A stretch of 64,000 nt of DNA. Source: Nitrosopolaris sp035691865 (GTDB taxonomy: Archaea > Thermoproteota > Nitrososphaeria > Nitrososphaerales > Nitrososphaeraceae). The stretch lies in the NCBI GenBank assembly GCA_035691865.1, contig DASSIM010000001.1, positions 1 through 64,000 of the forward strand. The letters are read 5' to 3'. Positions 17,673-25,900 of this stretch are shown here, piece by piece. The notes beneath the pieces are model-generated. The model was not told the origin of the DNA and ran no database searches. It worked only from the letters and a program-made list of their open reading frames with translations. How positions within the stretch are numbered: position 1 is the stretch's first letter; every line of letters starts with the position of its first letter. Both the position numbers and the translations under genes were made by a program.

Positions 17673-18052
17673 GTTAATATCTTTACCTTAAGGTGTGTAT
17701 GATATAATATAAGGATATTTGCTTATTCTAACAAATGTTCCTAGATGCATTGGCGAATGCTGATTAGAAGATCTGCAAAACTTAATGGTAACGCGCTTAC
17801 CCTTCTGAATTTAACTTAGCTGGCTTCCAGAGAATCCCTGTCCGTCCAATACCAGTGCTTGCGCTAGCAAAAACGATAGACGACAACAATACACAAAATT
17901 ATGCTCTACCAAGAGGAGGAAGTAAAAATAACTTCTACCCAGCTAACAAGATATGAAAGTAGAAGCTGCGCATGGTGTGACTGAAGCAGAAGAAGATATA
18001 TAATATCGATTAATATGGGTCTAATAGCAAAGAGGGACATCGTGATATAATT
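17673..18052. other. Divergent intergenic region with promoter
   Basis: About 380 bases between sufC and the cupredoxin gene. A strong TATA-like GATATATAATATC near 17994-18006 precedes the cupredoxin start by about 50 bases. No further gene was found. Confidence 0.4.
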
Positions 18053-18556
18053 ATGTGGGTTGGCAGAACCGCTATGATAACGCTTATTATTCTAGGAGGA
18101 ATTACAGGGGTGGTGTGTTATACTGTCTTTTTCAGCGTTGCACCGGTTCCAGGTGTGATGGTCTCTGACTATAGGATACCTCTAACTCCGAAAGATATAG
18201 CTGCAGCTAATCCTCCGTCTGGCGGAGCTGGCAGTACCGGTGCCAGCACTGGTCCTGTGGGAGCCTCTGTGACGATTCTAGCGGGTGCATCTACACAAGG
18301 AAACCCGGCTTATGCTCCTGACACCGTTACGGTAAAGAAGGGAGATGCAGTTGGGGTAACCAACAAAGATTCTGTTCCACACACAATCACTAACGGTAAG
18401 GACCCAAGTGATCCTACGGCTGGAAAACTTTTTGATACCAGCATTATCAACGCAGCGGCATCATCTCAATTTACAACGACAAAGTTGGCTGCAGGCAATT
18501 ATCCCTTCCATTGCTCCATACATCCATACATGACAGGAACGCTTAAAGTTCAATAA
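18053..18556 (+). CDS. Membrane-anchored plastocyanin-like blue copper protein
   Basis: A 167-residue cupredoxin with an N-terminal membrane anchor (about residues 7-30), a Gly/Ser/Thr/Pro linker (about 54-70) and a C-terminal copper domain. The type 1 copper ligands are H110 (V-P-H-T), C154 (F-H-C-S), H157 and M160 (I-H-P-Y-M). Such outward-facing proteins are abundant in ammonia-oxidising archaea and probably carry electrons in a copper-based respiratory chain. It is monocistronic with its own TATA element. Confidence 0.93.
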   Translation: MWVGRTAMITLIILGGITGVVCYTVFFSVAPVPGVMVSDYRIPLTPKDIAAANPPSGGAGSTGASTGPVGASVTILAGASTQGNPAYAPDTVTVKKGDAVGVTNKDSVPHTITNGKDPSDPTAGKLFDTSIINAAASSQFTTTKLAAGNYPFHCSIHPYMTGTLKVQ

Positions 18557-18789
18557 TCAGAATCTGACATTGGGTAAATCTGATATTAAATAAGTTTGAT
18601 GACAGGTCTTTTCACAATGCCTAGTTTAACCTTTCCGGGCCCAAACAAAAACAAACCATTTTGGTTTACATAATTTCTTTTAACAGGCCTAACGAGGCTC
18701 CAAGTTTCGAGCATGGACAGGCAGGCCAATCAGGCCATCTTGCCACAACCTTTATTGTAGATAAGCAATGTGAAAAGACAATAGATCAA

Positions 18790-18960
18790 ATGGCCAAGTT
18801 TCAAGATCGAAAGTGCGTTGTTTGCGGGAATCGCATAACCTTTAGATACAAATCAATGCCCGAATGGAACATATTAGGAGACCTCTGTGGAGAATGCTAT
18901 GAGAAGAAATTGACCGATCACTATATTGACATAGATCGTAGAGAGATCACAAAGCGTTGA
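18790..18960 (+). CDS. Small zinc-ribbon protein
   Basis: A 56-residue protein from the ATG at 18790 with two cysteine pairs (C-V-V-C-G and L-C-G-E-C) about 30 residues apart, probably one zinc-ribbon. The same frame is open upstream to a TTG at 18661, but that stretch is Gly/Gln/Ser-rich and does not look coding. No function is assigned; small zinc fingers of this kind are frequent in this lineage. Confidence 0.55.
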   Translation: MAKFQDRKCVVCGNRITFRYKSMPEWNILGDLCGECYEKKLTDHYIDIDRREITKR

Positions 18961-19135
18961 ATTTTTTATTGGTGCATAGCAAGTATCTTAAATGTTCGGG
19001 AACTTTGCTGAATTTCCAATAAATCGCTTAGTTGTTTATGTCTGGGGCAATTATATTTCTTGGATTTGGGATATTTTTCGCATATGAACGCGTCTAGATC
19101 TGCTCATTATTAGACACGATCGTGATCATATAGTG

Positions 19136-19537
19136 TTACCTCATAGATTTTGCGAGGAGTGATTGTTTAATATCTTTGTCATCTATCAGAGTGTCAATAA
19201 TCTTCTTTCGCTCCTTCAGATAGCGCTCATCGTCAGATACTTCCAGCGAATCGATGGCTTTAAGTTTCCAATAATTCGTATATGCATTTTCAATAATCTT
19301 TTGAGCATCATAAACAATTTTTCCGTATGCGGTAAGATAATACTTCCCATTTCTCCTCTTGACTAGACCCGTATTTATCAGCCTATACGTCCGTGTATAA
19401 TATTGTTTACGTGTCAATTTAGTTCTGTGTTGTAGCGAATTGCTGTCGGGGCTAGTCAGAGCAATAGTCTGAAACAGAAGCAGAGATTTGTCATCAGATA
19501 TTGCGTTAAGAGTTTCTGCATGTGAATCCGATGACAA
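19136..19537 (-). CDS. Small winged-helix regulator (paralogue 1 of 4)
   Basis: A 133-residue winged-helix protein. The DNA-binding core is T-R-K-Q-Y-Y-T-R followed by G-L-V-K-R-R-N-G-K-Y-Y-L-T and a Y-W-K-L-K-A-I-D-S segment. The same pattern recurs at 48503, 49496 and 51996. There is no ligand domain beyond a short helical C-terminus, so dimerisation probably uses the helices after the wing. The targets are unknown. The gene is isolated, downstream of the uS9 gene in orientation. Confidence 0.8.
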   Translation of the reverse strand: MSSDSHAETLNAISDDKSLLLFQTIALTSPDSNSLQHRTKLTRKQYYTRTYRLINTGLVKRRNGKYYLTAYGKIVYDAQKIIENAYTNYWKLKAIDSLEVSDDERYLKERKKIIDTLIDDKDIKQSLLAKSMR

Positions 19538-19708
19538 TGTATCAACTACGGAGTATCTTACTATATATAAATTACCTGTCCTATATCTGATATCTTGCCA
19601 TTTATTAGGAAATTATCGATATTGGCAACAAATCTGAAATCGTCAAAACAAAAAGGATGGACATCTTGTAGATGCCAGATCAAGTGCCTTTTTCATACTA
19701 TTACGTGT

Positions 19709-20179
19709 CTATCTGTACGATTTTTGCTTCCTGCGTCGAGCACCTGGTCCTCCAAATTTTTTCGACTCACTCTGTCTGGGATCACCTGCCAGCAGATGTC
19801 TATCGTATTCAGCAATTTTTTTCCGAATCTCTTCACGCACACTCTTTGTCAATGGATGGTCTTTTGGGTCCCTACCGCCTTTGCCCTCGCCAGCTAGAGC
19901 TCTGGAAATTGCAACGGCAGAGGAGAACGCTTGTCCCATGAATCCTCCGCCTTGGACTTTGACACTGATATCAACTCTATTTCTTAGCTCGCCTAAAAGA
20001 TTGAGAGGTGTTAACACCAATTCTTTAGCAATCTGTGGTTCTATCAGTTCGGCTGGGATATTATTGATTCTCACCCTTCCATTGCCCTTTGATATTGTTG
20101 CCACAGCTCGGCACGTCTTTCTTTGGCCTGGATAAAGGTCTATTTTACTAGCTACCAAGCATCTCTCCCTTCCATCCAA
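19709..20179 (-). CDS. rps9: 30S ribosomal protein uS9
   Basis: Archaeal uS9, recognised from G-Q-R-K-T-C-R-A-V-A near the start, V-R-I-N-N-I-P and the basic C-terminal tail P-G-A-R-R-R-K-Q-K-S-Y-R that reaches the P-site tRNA anticodon. The ATG at 20179 overlaps uL13 by 32 bases; a TTG at 20158 would shorten the overlap to 11 bases and is closer to typical uS9 starts. In many archaea Rpo10 and Rpo6 follow this gene; here the downstream 170 bases contain no such gene. Confidence 0.95.
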   Translation of the reverse strand: MDGRERCLVASKIDLYPGQRKTCRAVATISKGNGRVRINNIPAELIEPQIAKELVLTPLNLLGELRNRVDISVKVQGGGFMGQAFSSAVAISRALAGEGKGGRDPKDHPLTKSVREEIRKKIAEYDRHLLAGDPRQSESKKFGGPGARRRKQKSYR

Positions 20180-20660
20180 TCTCCTTCGCTACATCACCTA
20201 TTGTGATGTAGTACGATGCCTGCTTCGTAATTTTTGAGTCTTCGAAGAATTCCATTTTAGAGTCTTTAAGCTGATCGGGAATGCCGATATAAACTCTTAA
20301 TCGCTTAAAGGCTTCGATACCGCTGGCCTTCCTTTTTGGCACCATCCCCCTTACCATCTTAGTCAGTATTCTATCTGGTCTTCGAGGATGGAATGGTCCA
20401 TGTATTGGGTTAGTTGCAGAATTGATTTCAAGATGTTCTTTGTAAAGTTCGATTGTCTTATATCTGTGTCCTGATAGCATGGCTTTCTCTGCATTTACTA
20501 TCGTGACTCTATTTCCTTGTAGAAGTAATTTAGAAACATGAGAGCACATTCTGCCTGCAATGCACCCAGCCCCGTTAACTACTAGTGTACGTTGCTCAGT
20601 TGTCGATGACACGCGCTCTGATTTGTGGGAAGATTTTTTTAATCCCTGTTGTTCAGCCAA
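20148..20660 (-). CDS. rpl13: 50S ribosomal protein uL13
   Basis: Archaeal uL13: V-V-N-G-A-G-C-I-A-G-R-M after a 25-residue polar N-terminal extension, I-V-N-A-E-K-A-M-L-S-G and the G-P-F-H-P-R-R-P-D-R-I segment. The start is TTG at 20660. It overlaps eL18 by eight bases upstream and uS9 downstream, giving the conserved order rpo3-eL18-uL13-uS9. Confidence 0.95.
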   Translation of the reverse strand: MAEQQGLKKSSHKSERVSSTTEQRTLVVNGAGCIAGRMCSHVSKLLLQGNRVTIVNAEKAMLSGHRYKTIELYKEHLEINSATNPIHGPFHPRRPDRILTKMVRGMVPKRKASGIEAFKRLRVYIGIPDQLKDSKMEFFEDSKITKQASYYITIGDVAKEIGWKGEMLGS

Positions 20661-21033
20661 TTATTCGCACTCCTCTGCCATCAGGATATCTGTCTATTAA
20701 TTCGTTGATAGTTATAACTTTCCCGCCGACGTCGGTGATTTTCTTTGCAGCCATGTCTGAAATAGAAAAGGCGCAAACTGTTACCTTGTGATCCATTTCT
20801 CCAGATCCTAGAACTTTGCCAGGCACGACAATGACTTCGTCACTTTTGGTGACTGATGATAATCTGGAAATATTGACCTCTCTTCTAATTGATCTAGCTT
20901 TTGAAATTTCATGTTCGAGGGTCCTCCAAATCGAGGTTTTATTCTTCTTAAAGGCCTTACGTAAAGTCCACACTATGCTACTGACTAAAGTATTGGCTAA
21001 CATTATGTTTCGTCGGTTATCCGAAATCCCCAA
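20653..21033 (-). CDS. rpl18e: 50S ribosomal protein eL18
   Basis: A 126-residue eL18 (L18e) recognised from V-V-P-G-K-V-L-G-S-G, I-S-D-M-A-A-K-K-I and the C-terminal P-D-G-R-G-V-R-I. A TTG at 21033 is the upstream start; an internal ATG ten codons later is possible. It lies 6 bases after the rpo3 stop. Confidence 0.95.
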   Translation of the reverse strand: MGISDNRRNIMLANTLVSSIVWTLRKAFKKNKTSIWRTLEHEISKARSIRREVNISRLSSVTKSDEVIVVPGKVLGSGEMDHKVTVCAFSISDMAAKKITDVGGKVITINELIDRYPDGRGVRIIG

Positions 21034-21039
21034 ATAAAT

Positions 21040-21696
21040 CTACCTAGCTACCTTTGGCTCAAGAGATCGCACGACTTGATTAAATCTCTTCAATTTCGTG
21101 TTCAACTTTTCCAAAGCTGCACCAATTATTTCTTCTGCTGTCAACGCTCCGTTTGTTTCAATTGTAAGTATTGACTCGCTCTCATCCTCTCCATCTTTGA
21201 CAACAGCCGCTGAAGTTGGCTGCCATTTTGCATGATCCTTTCCCACACCTAATCTTGCGTATGCTTCGAATTTGAGCTTCTGATCTGGTGCGAGAACAAC
21301 TATTGGGATATCTTTGCTAACTGGCTTTACAAGCTCATCTTCGGATAAAAGTTCACCGGAAGTGACGATTTTCGTCTTTTCCATTGCTTCAGAGTCCAAT
21401 ACAAGTAGCACTCTGCACTTTGAGCAGCCTAGAGTACTTTTACATTCGCAATCTTGAGGCATCACAAATCGATCCAATCCTGTGCGTAAGGGGATAAGTC
21501 CTAGTCGGTGAGCCACAGCTTCATCGTGCATTACAGAGGAATTTTCGAGGATTACAACATCGTCAATGGCTAAGGTAGGAACCTCGCATATGGCCATTCT
21601 TCTAATAGCGTTTATATATTGTCTAGAAATATTGTCAAATTTAATCACTACCCTCTCATCTGTTCTCTCAAGAACTTCGGCAGAAATGGAAGTCAA
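21040..21696 (-). CDS. rpo3: RNA polymerase subunit Rpo3 (D)
   Basis: A 218-residue alpha-like subunit that dimerises with Rpo11 to nucleate polymerase assembly. The alpha signature N-A-I-R-R-M-A-I-C-E-V-P-T-L-A-I is present, as is V-A-H-R-L-G-L-I-P-L-R. An inserted cysteine cluster (D-C-E-C-K-S-T-L-G-C-S-K-C) gives four cysteines, the type of site that holds an Fe-S cluster in Rpo3 of some archaea. The start is TTG at 21696, with a TATA-like TTTTTAAGG about 30 bases upstream. Confidence 0.95.
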   Translation of the reverse strand: MTSISAEVLERTDERVVIKFDNISRQYINAIRRMAICEVPTLAIDDVVILENSSVMHDEAVAHRLGLIPLRTGLDRFVMPQDCECKSTLGCSKCRVLLVLDSEAMEKTKIVTSGELLSEDELVKPVSKDIPIVVLAPDQKLKFEAYARLGVGKDHAKWQPTSAAVVKDGEDESESILTIETNGALTAEEIIGAALEKLNTKLKRFNQVVRSLEPKVAR

Positions 21697-22120
21697 TCTC
21701 TATTTCAGACTTTGATCGAGGCGTCCTTAAAAATCTACCGAAGGCACTATATGATCTCGTGCCATGACAACGCCAGCGATCTCTATTTGTAGTCTGGACA
21801 AGCCTTACGCCTTGAGATCGTTCCTACCCTTTTGTTAGCAAGCATCCGCTGGAAAATCTAACGATGAAGCTATTGTAAACTTGATACTACTTGAAGTGAA
21901 TGAATTATTCTCGCAAGTCACCCATCTAAATGTATGTTACTTCAACAGCAAGGATAGCGTTGTTAGGTGGTACAGATGCACCCCTTATTTCGAAACCCCG
22001 TAGACAGCCGACCTCCATGATTCGCCAACCAAAAATGAACTAAGCAAGATTCACAGATCTCGACGCGGAACCACGATATGGAGATATATATATTTCAGAA
22101 AGAACTGTCTTACAAATGAA
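21697..22120. other. Divergent intergenic region between rpo3 and SBDS
   Basis: About 420 bases with no credible coding frame. It holds the outward promoters of the rpo3 ribosomal unit and of the SBDS-exosome unit. No tRNA or known RNA motif was found. Confidence 0.35.
22083..22093 (+). promoter_or_regulatory. TATA box for SBDS
   Basis: GATATATATAT centred about 33 bases before the SBDS ATG at 22121, preceded by a purine-rich BRE-like GGA. The spacing implies a leader of only a few bases. Confidence 0.6.
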
Positions 22121-22810
22121 ATGGTCGAAAGTAAAATTACTACTGTACGTTTAACGTTAGACGGGAACAAATTTGAGATTCTTGTCAAACCCGATCCTGC
22201 TCTCGAGTATAAACTTGGAAAAAGATCGGACCTATCAGGCGTACTTATTTCTGATGAAATATATTCTGATGCCAGTAAGGGTTCTAGAGCAGCAAGTGAG
22301 AGATTGGCAAAGTACTTTAAGACAACTGATGCGATGGAGGTTGCCAGGCAAATTCTTTTGAAAGGTGACCTCAGTCTCACAACAGACCAGCGTCGAAAAA
22401 TGGTTGAGGAGAAGAAGAGGCAAATTATTCAGTATATAAACAAAAGTTTTGTAGATCCTAAGACGCACATACCGCATCCGGTTATGAGAATTGAAAGTGC
22501 AATGAGCGAGGTAAGGCTCGCAGTCGACCCCTTCAAGCCGGCTGAAGAGCAAGCAAAAGCTGTAGTTGACGCTCTTAGGAAGATTTTGCCGCTGAAGTCA
22601 GAGAACTTATTACTGACTGTAACTATTCCCGCTCAGTTCTCGGCACAATCCTATAACTTATTGAAAACTACGTCTAAATTTAAGGATGAGCAGTGGCTCG
22701 CAGACGGCTCTTTACGGGTTATATTAGAAATAAATGCAGGAATGAGGAGTTCTTTATTGGATAGGATAGGATCGGTATCGAAAGGCACAGCTCAAGTAAT
22801 AGAGGGGTAA
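22121..22810 (+). CDS. Ribosome maturation protein SBDS (Sdo1)
   Basis: A 229-residue SBDS orthologue with the N-terminal FYSH domain (about residues 1-90, including L-L-K-G-D-L-S-L-T-T), a central helical domain with K-T-H-I-P-H-P and a C-terminal ferredoxin-like domain. SBDS with EF-2-like GTPases removes anti-association factor aIF6 from the 50S subunit. It opens the conserved archaeal unit that continues with the exosome genes. Confidence 0.96.
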   Translation: MVESKITTVRLTLDGNKFEILVKPDPALEYKLGKRSDLSGVLISDEIYSDASKGSRAASERLAKYFKTTDAMEVARQILLKGDLSLTTDQRRKMVEEKKRQIIQYINKSFVDPKTHIPHPVMRIESAMSEVRLAVDPFKPAEEQAKAVVDALRKILPLKSENLLLTVTIPAQFSAQSYNLLKTTSKFKDEQWLADGSLRVILEINAGMRSSLLDRIGSVSKGTAQVIEG

Positions 22811-22837
22811 TGTAAGTAAGAACTGGGGCTTGGACAC

Positions 22838-22849
22838 TTAAAATATAAG
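22838..22849 (+). promoter_or_regulatory. TATA box for the rrp4 operon
   Basis: TTAAAATATAAG lies about 95 bases before rrp4, so the exosome genes probably have a promoter separate from SBDS and an unusually long leader of about 65 bases. Confidence 0.45.
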
Positions 22850-22882
22850 TCTGTCTTATTCACCCACGGGTAGAGACAAAAA

Positions 22883-22936
22883 ATGAAAATAGATCTATTA
22901 AGTGACAGGGCCCCAATTGAAGGGGTGAATTGTTAA
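22883..22936 (+). CDS. 17-codon leader reading frame before rrp4
   Basis: An ATG just after the expected transcription start opens a 17-residue frame that ends three bases before the rrp4 ATG. The region also holds a CCCC/GGGG hairpin and a GGGGTGA Shine-Dalgarno-like motif ahead of rrp4. The frame could be a regulatory leader peptide; it may also be chance. Confidence 0.3.
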   Translation: MKIDLLSDRAPIEGVNC

Positions 22937-22939
22937 AAC

Positions 22940-23749
22940 ATGCAGGAAATAAGAAGAAAGTACGTCGTTCCAGGTGACAGAATCATTGAAGGGAATTTCA
23001 GGCCTTTATTTAACGTAATTAAGGCAGGCAATTCTATCATTTCCACGAGGATCGGGATTGCGGAAGCAGGAAGAGAAGGTGTCAAAGTTATACCGTTGTC
23101 TGGCATATACATTCCTCGAATAAATGATATTGTAATAGGCAAGATAATGCATCATTCTTCCTTGTCATGGGAAGTTGACATCAACTCATGCTTCTCTGCT
23201 CACCTGCCTGCGCAGGACGTATTTGGGAGAGACTTTTCTCCTGCCAGAGATGATATGGGAAGAGAATTAGCTATAGGTGATTTAATTACCGCGAGGATTA
23301 TTGCCTTCGATAGAACGAGGGATCCTATGGTAACGATTCAGGATAAAGATTTAGGCAAGGTGCCTAGAGGAGAGTTTATTAAAATTTCTGCTACCCGCGT
23401 TCCGAGACTTATCGGAAAACGCGGGTCTATGATCCAGATGATTGAACAGGCTACGCACACTAGGGTTTTGATTGGTCAAAATGGCATCATAGTTGTAACT
23501 GGCAGAAATTCAGAAGGAATACAATTGGCGGTTAGGGCAATCCGGATGGTCGAGGAAGAAGCACACACACCGAATTTGACACAGAGGGTGAAAACTTTGC
23601 TGAATGTATCCGATTCGGTACCGGCAGACCCCTCTCAATTAGGTCAGCCACAAAATGAGCGCAAGACTGAGGAATCGCGGTCTACTATCCAGGAAGTCGA
23701 AGAAGGACTAGAGGTGGAAGAGGGCGAAAAAGTCCATGACTCAAACTAG
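22940..23749 (+). CDS. rrp4: Exosome RNA-binding subunit Rrp4
   Basis: A 269-residue cap subunit of the archaeal exosome. The order is N-terminal beta domain (V-V-P-G-D-R-I), S1 domain (about residues 65-140) and KH domain with R-L-I-G-K-R-G-S-M-I-Q-M. A 45-residue acidic C-terminal tail (Glu-rich, low complexity) is longer than in many homologues. Rrp4 caps the Rrp41-Rrp42 hexamer and helps recruit poly(A)-rich substrate. Its end overlaps rrp41 by 14 bases. Confidence 0.96.
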   Translation: MQEIRRKYVVPGDRIIEGNFRPLFNVIKAGNSIISTRIGIAEAGREGVKVIPLSGIYIPRINDIVIGKIMHHSSLSWEVDINSCFSAHLPAQDVFGRDFSPARDDMGRELAIGDLITARIIAFDRTRDPMVTIQDKDLGKVPRGEFIKISATRVPRLIGKRGSMIQMIEQATHTRVLIGQNGIIVVTGRNSEGIQLAVRAIRMVEEEAHTPNLTQRVKTLLNVSDSVPADPSQLGQPQNERKTEESRSTIQEVEEGLEVEEGEKVHDSN

Positions 23750-24476
23750 AAGCTTAATCGACGAAAACGGAAAGCGAACAGATGGTCGCACCGGGGATGA
23801 ATTGAGGGAAATAAAGATTACAGTTGGGGTGATAAGAAATGCAGACGGTTCCGCGTTCATAGAATTTGGCATGAACAAAATTGTGGCTGCTGTTTATGGC
23901 CCAAGGGAAGTACATCCAAAACATATGGCGCTTCCTGATAGATGTGTTTTAAGATGCAGATATCATATGACTCCATTTTCTACGGATACCCGCAAGAACC
24001 CTGCTCCATCCAGGCGGGAAGTCGAAATCTCAAAAGTAATGAGGGAAGCATTGGAACCTTCCTTAATGCTGGAAGATTATCCACGCGCTGCAATTGATGT
24101 CTACGTTGAGGTGTTGCAGGCAGATGGAGGCTCTAGATGTGCTGGCATTACAGCTGCATCAGTAGCCTTAGCTGATGCTGGGATCAATATGCGAGATATA
24201 GTGTCTGCGTGCGCAGCGGGCAAAGTCGACGATAGAATAGTCTTAGATATTAATGATATTGAAGATAAGGAGGGAGATGCTGATATGCCGGTGGCGTATA
24301 TGCCGCACCTTGAACAAGTTACCCTACTACAACTTGATGGCGTTCTAAATGAAGATCAGTTCAATCAATGTCTTGACGAAGCCATAAAGGGTTGCAAGAT
24401 GGTTTATGAAGTTCAAAGAAAGGCGTTGATGCAAAAGTATTTCGGCAACGAAACAGAGGTGAAAGAGGAACAATGA
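23736..24476 (+). CDS. rrp41: Exosome catalytic subunit Rrp41
   Basis: A 246-residue RNase PH-fold subunit carrying the phosphorolytic active site: K-R-T-D-G-R near the start, the R-C-R-Y-H-M-T-P-F-S RNA-binding segment, S-R-R-E-V-E-I-S and the acidic region I-V-L-D-I-N-D-I-E-D with the catalytic aspartates. With Rrp42 it degrades or tails RNA 3'-5' using phosphate. The gene overlaps rrp4 (14 bases) and rrp42 (ATGA overlap). Confidence 0.97.
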   Translation: MTQTRSLIDENGKRTDGRTGDELREIKITVGVIRNADGSAFIEFGMNKIVAAVYGPREVHPKHMALPDRCVLRCRYHMTPFSTDTRKNPAPSRREVEISKVMREALEPSLMLEDYPRAAIDVYVEVLQADGGSRCAGITAASVALADAGINMRDIVSACAAGKVDDRIVLDINDIEDKEGDADMPVAYMPHLEQVTLLQLDGVLNEDQFNQCLDEAIKGCKMVYEVQRKALMQKYFGNETEVKEEQ

Positions 24477-25300
24477 GCTCATCAAAACGTTCAACGATAA
24501 TAGTAGAGCACTTGCGCAAACAGCAAATGTGGGAGTCCATCTCAAAAGGAACAAGACTCGATGGAAGAAACCTGGATGAGATAAGACCGATCGAAATTGA
24601 AGTCGGCCTAATAAAGAAAGCAAATGGATCCGCGAGGGTCAAACTTGGTAATTCAGAAGTGGTAGCAGGAGTAAAGGTCGAGACCGGTGAACCATTCGAG
24701 GGCCTGGAAAATAAGGGGGCACTAATTCTCTCTGCAGAGGTGTTGCCGACAGCTTCGCCCTATATCGAACCTGGCCCACCTGATGAAGAAACGGTGGAAC
24801 TGGCGAGGGTAGTAGACCGTGGCATAAGAGAATCTGAAATGCTCGATTTAAGTAAATTAGCTTTAATACCCGGAGAGATCGTCTATGTAATTTTTGTCGA
24901 CTGTAGTGTTATCAATGCTGATGGGAATCTGTTTGATGCTACGTCCTATGCAGCAGTCTCGGCATTGATGAATAGTAAACTTCCTGTCTTTGAAATAAGG
25001 GATAGAAAAGCTGTTGACACAGGAAAAAAACAAAATCCACCGCTTACGACGGTACCCGTTTCAATTACAGCAGTTAGGATCGGCGAATCAGTGATTTTAG
25101 ATCCAACCGCAGAAGAGGAGGCATGTATGGATTCAAGAATCACCATAACTACAAATTCCGATCAGAATTTTGCTGCTGTACAGAAAGGATCAACAGGAGC
25201 CTTTACAGTGGAACAGCTAAAGAGAGCGACGGCGACGGCAAGGATTAAAGGTGAGGAGATAAGAGCCAAATTAACGGAGTCGATCAGAGCTGGTAAGTAG
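24473..25300 (+). CDS. rrp42: Exosome subunit Rrp42
   Basis: A 275-residue RNase PH-fold subunit without the catalytic acidic cluster of Rrp41; it supplies structure and RNA contacts in the hexameric ring. Family marks are G-T-R-L-D-G-R-N-L-D-E-I-R-P-I-E-I, G-N-S-E-V-V-A-G-V-K and E-P-G-P-P-D-E-E-T-V-E-L-A-R-V-V-D-R. Its TAG lies inside the start region of the following eL43 gene. Confidence 0.96.
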   Translation: MSSSKRSTIIVEHLRKQQMWESISKGTRLDGRNLDEIRPIEIEVGLIKKANGSARVKLGNSEVVAGVKVETGEPFEGLENKGALILSAEVLPTASPYIEPGPPDEETVELARVVDRGIRESEMLDLSKLALIPGEIVYVIFVDCSVINADGNLFDATSYAAVSALMNSKLPVFEIRDRKAVDTGKKQNPPLTTVPVSITAVRIGESVILDPTAEEEACMDSRITITTNSDQNFAAVQKGSTGAFTVEQLKRATATARIKGEEIRAKLTESIRAGK

Positions 25301-25547
25301 AAGAAAACAAGGACAGACGGTATTAAAAGGGCTTGGTGTAAAATTTGGAGCGACTGTACGCAAGAGGTACAGCAAGGTATATCGAACGTTGAAGCAAAAA
25401 AGACGATGCCCCTCATGCGGCTCTAATAAATTTTGTCGAATTGCATTGGGCGTTTGGTACTGCAGAAAATGCAGCTACAAAGTTGCAGCGGGGGCCTATG
25501 ATGTCGATACAGACAAATTGCAAAGCCCAAATAGAAGTTTCACTTAA
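25290..25547 (+). CDS. rpl37ae: 50S ribosomal protein eL43 (L37Ae), apparently with a CTG start
   Basis: The frame from 25275 to the TAA at 25545-25547 encodes eL43: G-L-G-V-K-F-G-A-T-V-R-K-R-Y, then a C4 zinc ribbon (R-R-C-P-S-C-G and W-Y-C-R-K-C) and the Y-K-V-A-A-G-A-Y-D tail. The frame contains no ATG, GTG or TTG upstream of conserved sequence. The CTG at 25290 would give an 85-residue protein with normal length, overlapping the rrp42 end by 11 bases, which suggests translational coupling. A base error near the start is the alternative. The gene order rrp42-eL43 is standard in archaea. Confidence 0.85.
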   Translation: MVSRRKQGQTVLKGLGVKFGATVRKRYSKVYRTLKQKRRCPSCGSNKFCRIALGVWYCRKCSYKVAAGAYDVDTDKLQSPNRSFT

Positions 25548-25815
25548 ATCAACAAATCTGTCTGAGCCTGGCCTCCTAGCCAGATCTATTTATGCTGCGA
25601 TAGACGCAGACACAAAAATGTTTTATCGTGAGCCCGCGGCGTCATGTCCCGAGACGAAAATTAGCCTTACAAAAGATGAAGGCACTAGATCGAGTATATT
25701 GTTAGAAATAGAAACTCCCGATATCGCTGCATTGCGGGCAGCCATTAATTCCTATTTGCGGCTTATTAACGCATCATTAAAGATTTGCGAAGCGAGCGTC
25801 ACAAAGATTCGTTAA
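25498..25815 (+). CDS. pcc1: KEOPS complex subunit Pcc1
   Basis: A protein of about 105 residues starting at ATG 25498 or 25501, overlapping the eL43 end by 50 bases in another frame. The C-terminal D-I-A-A-L-R-A-A-I-N-S-Y-L-R-L-I matches the Pcc1 dimerisation helix. KEOPS (Kae1-Bud32-Cgi121-Pcc1) makes the t6A modification of ANN-decoding tRNAs. Rpo12 (RpoP), often found between eL43 and pcc1, is absent here. Confidence 0.85.
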   Translation: MMSIQTNCKAQIEVSLKSTNLSEPGLLARSIYAAIDADTKMFYREPAASCPETKISLTKDEGTRSSILLEIETPDIAALRAAINSYLRLINASLKICEASVTKIR

Positions 25816-25900
25816 TCAGTCTGATCATTAAGCAAACATTGCTTGCTGAGCCATAATAGTTCCATAGATGATCACTTAAATGAACAGATTTTCTCTCAGA

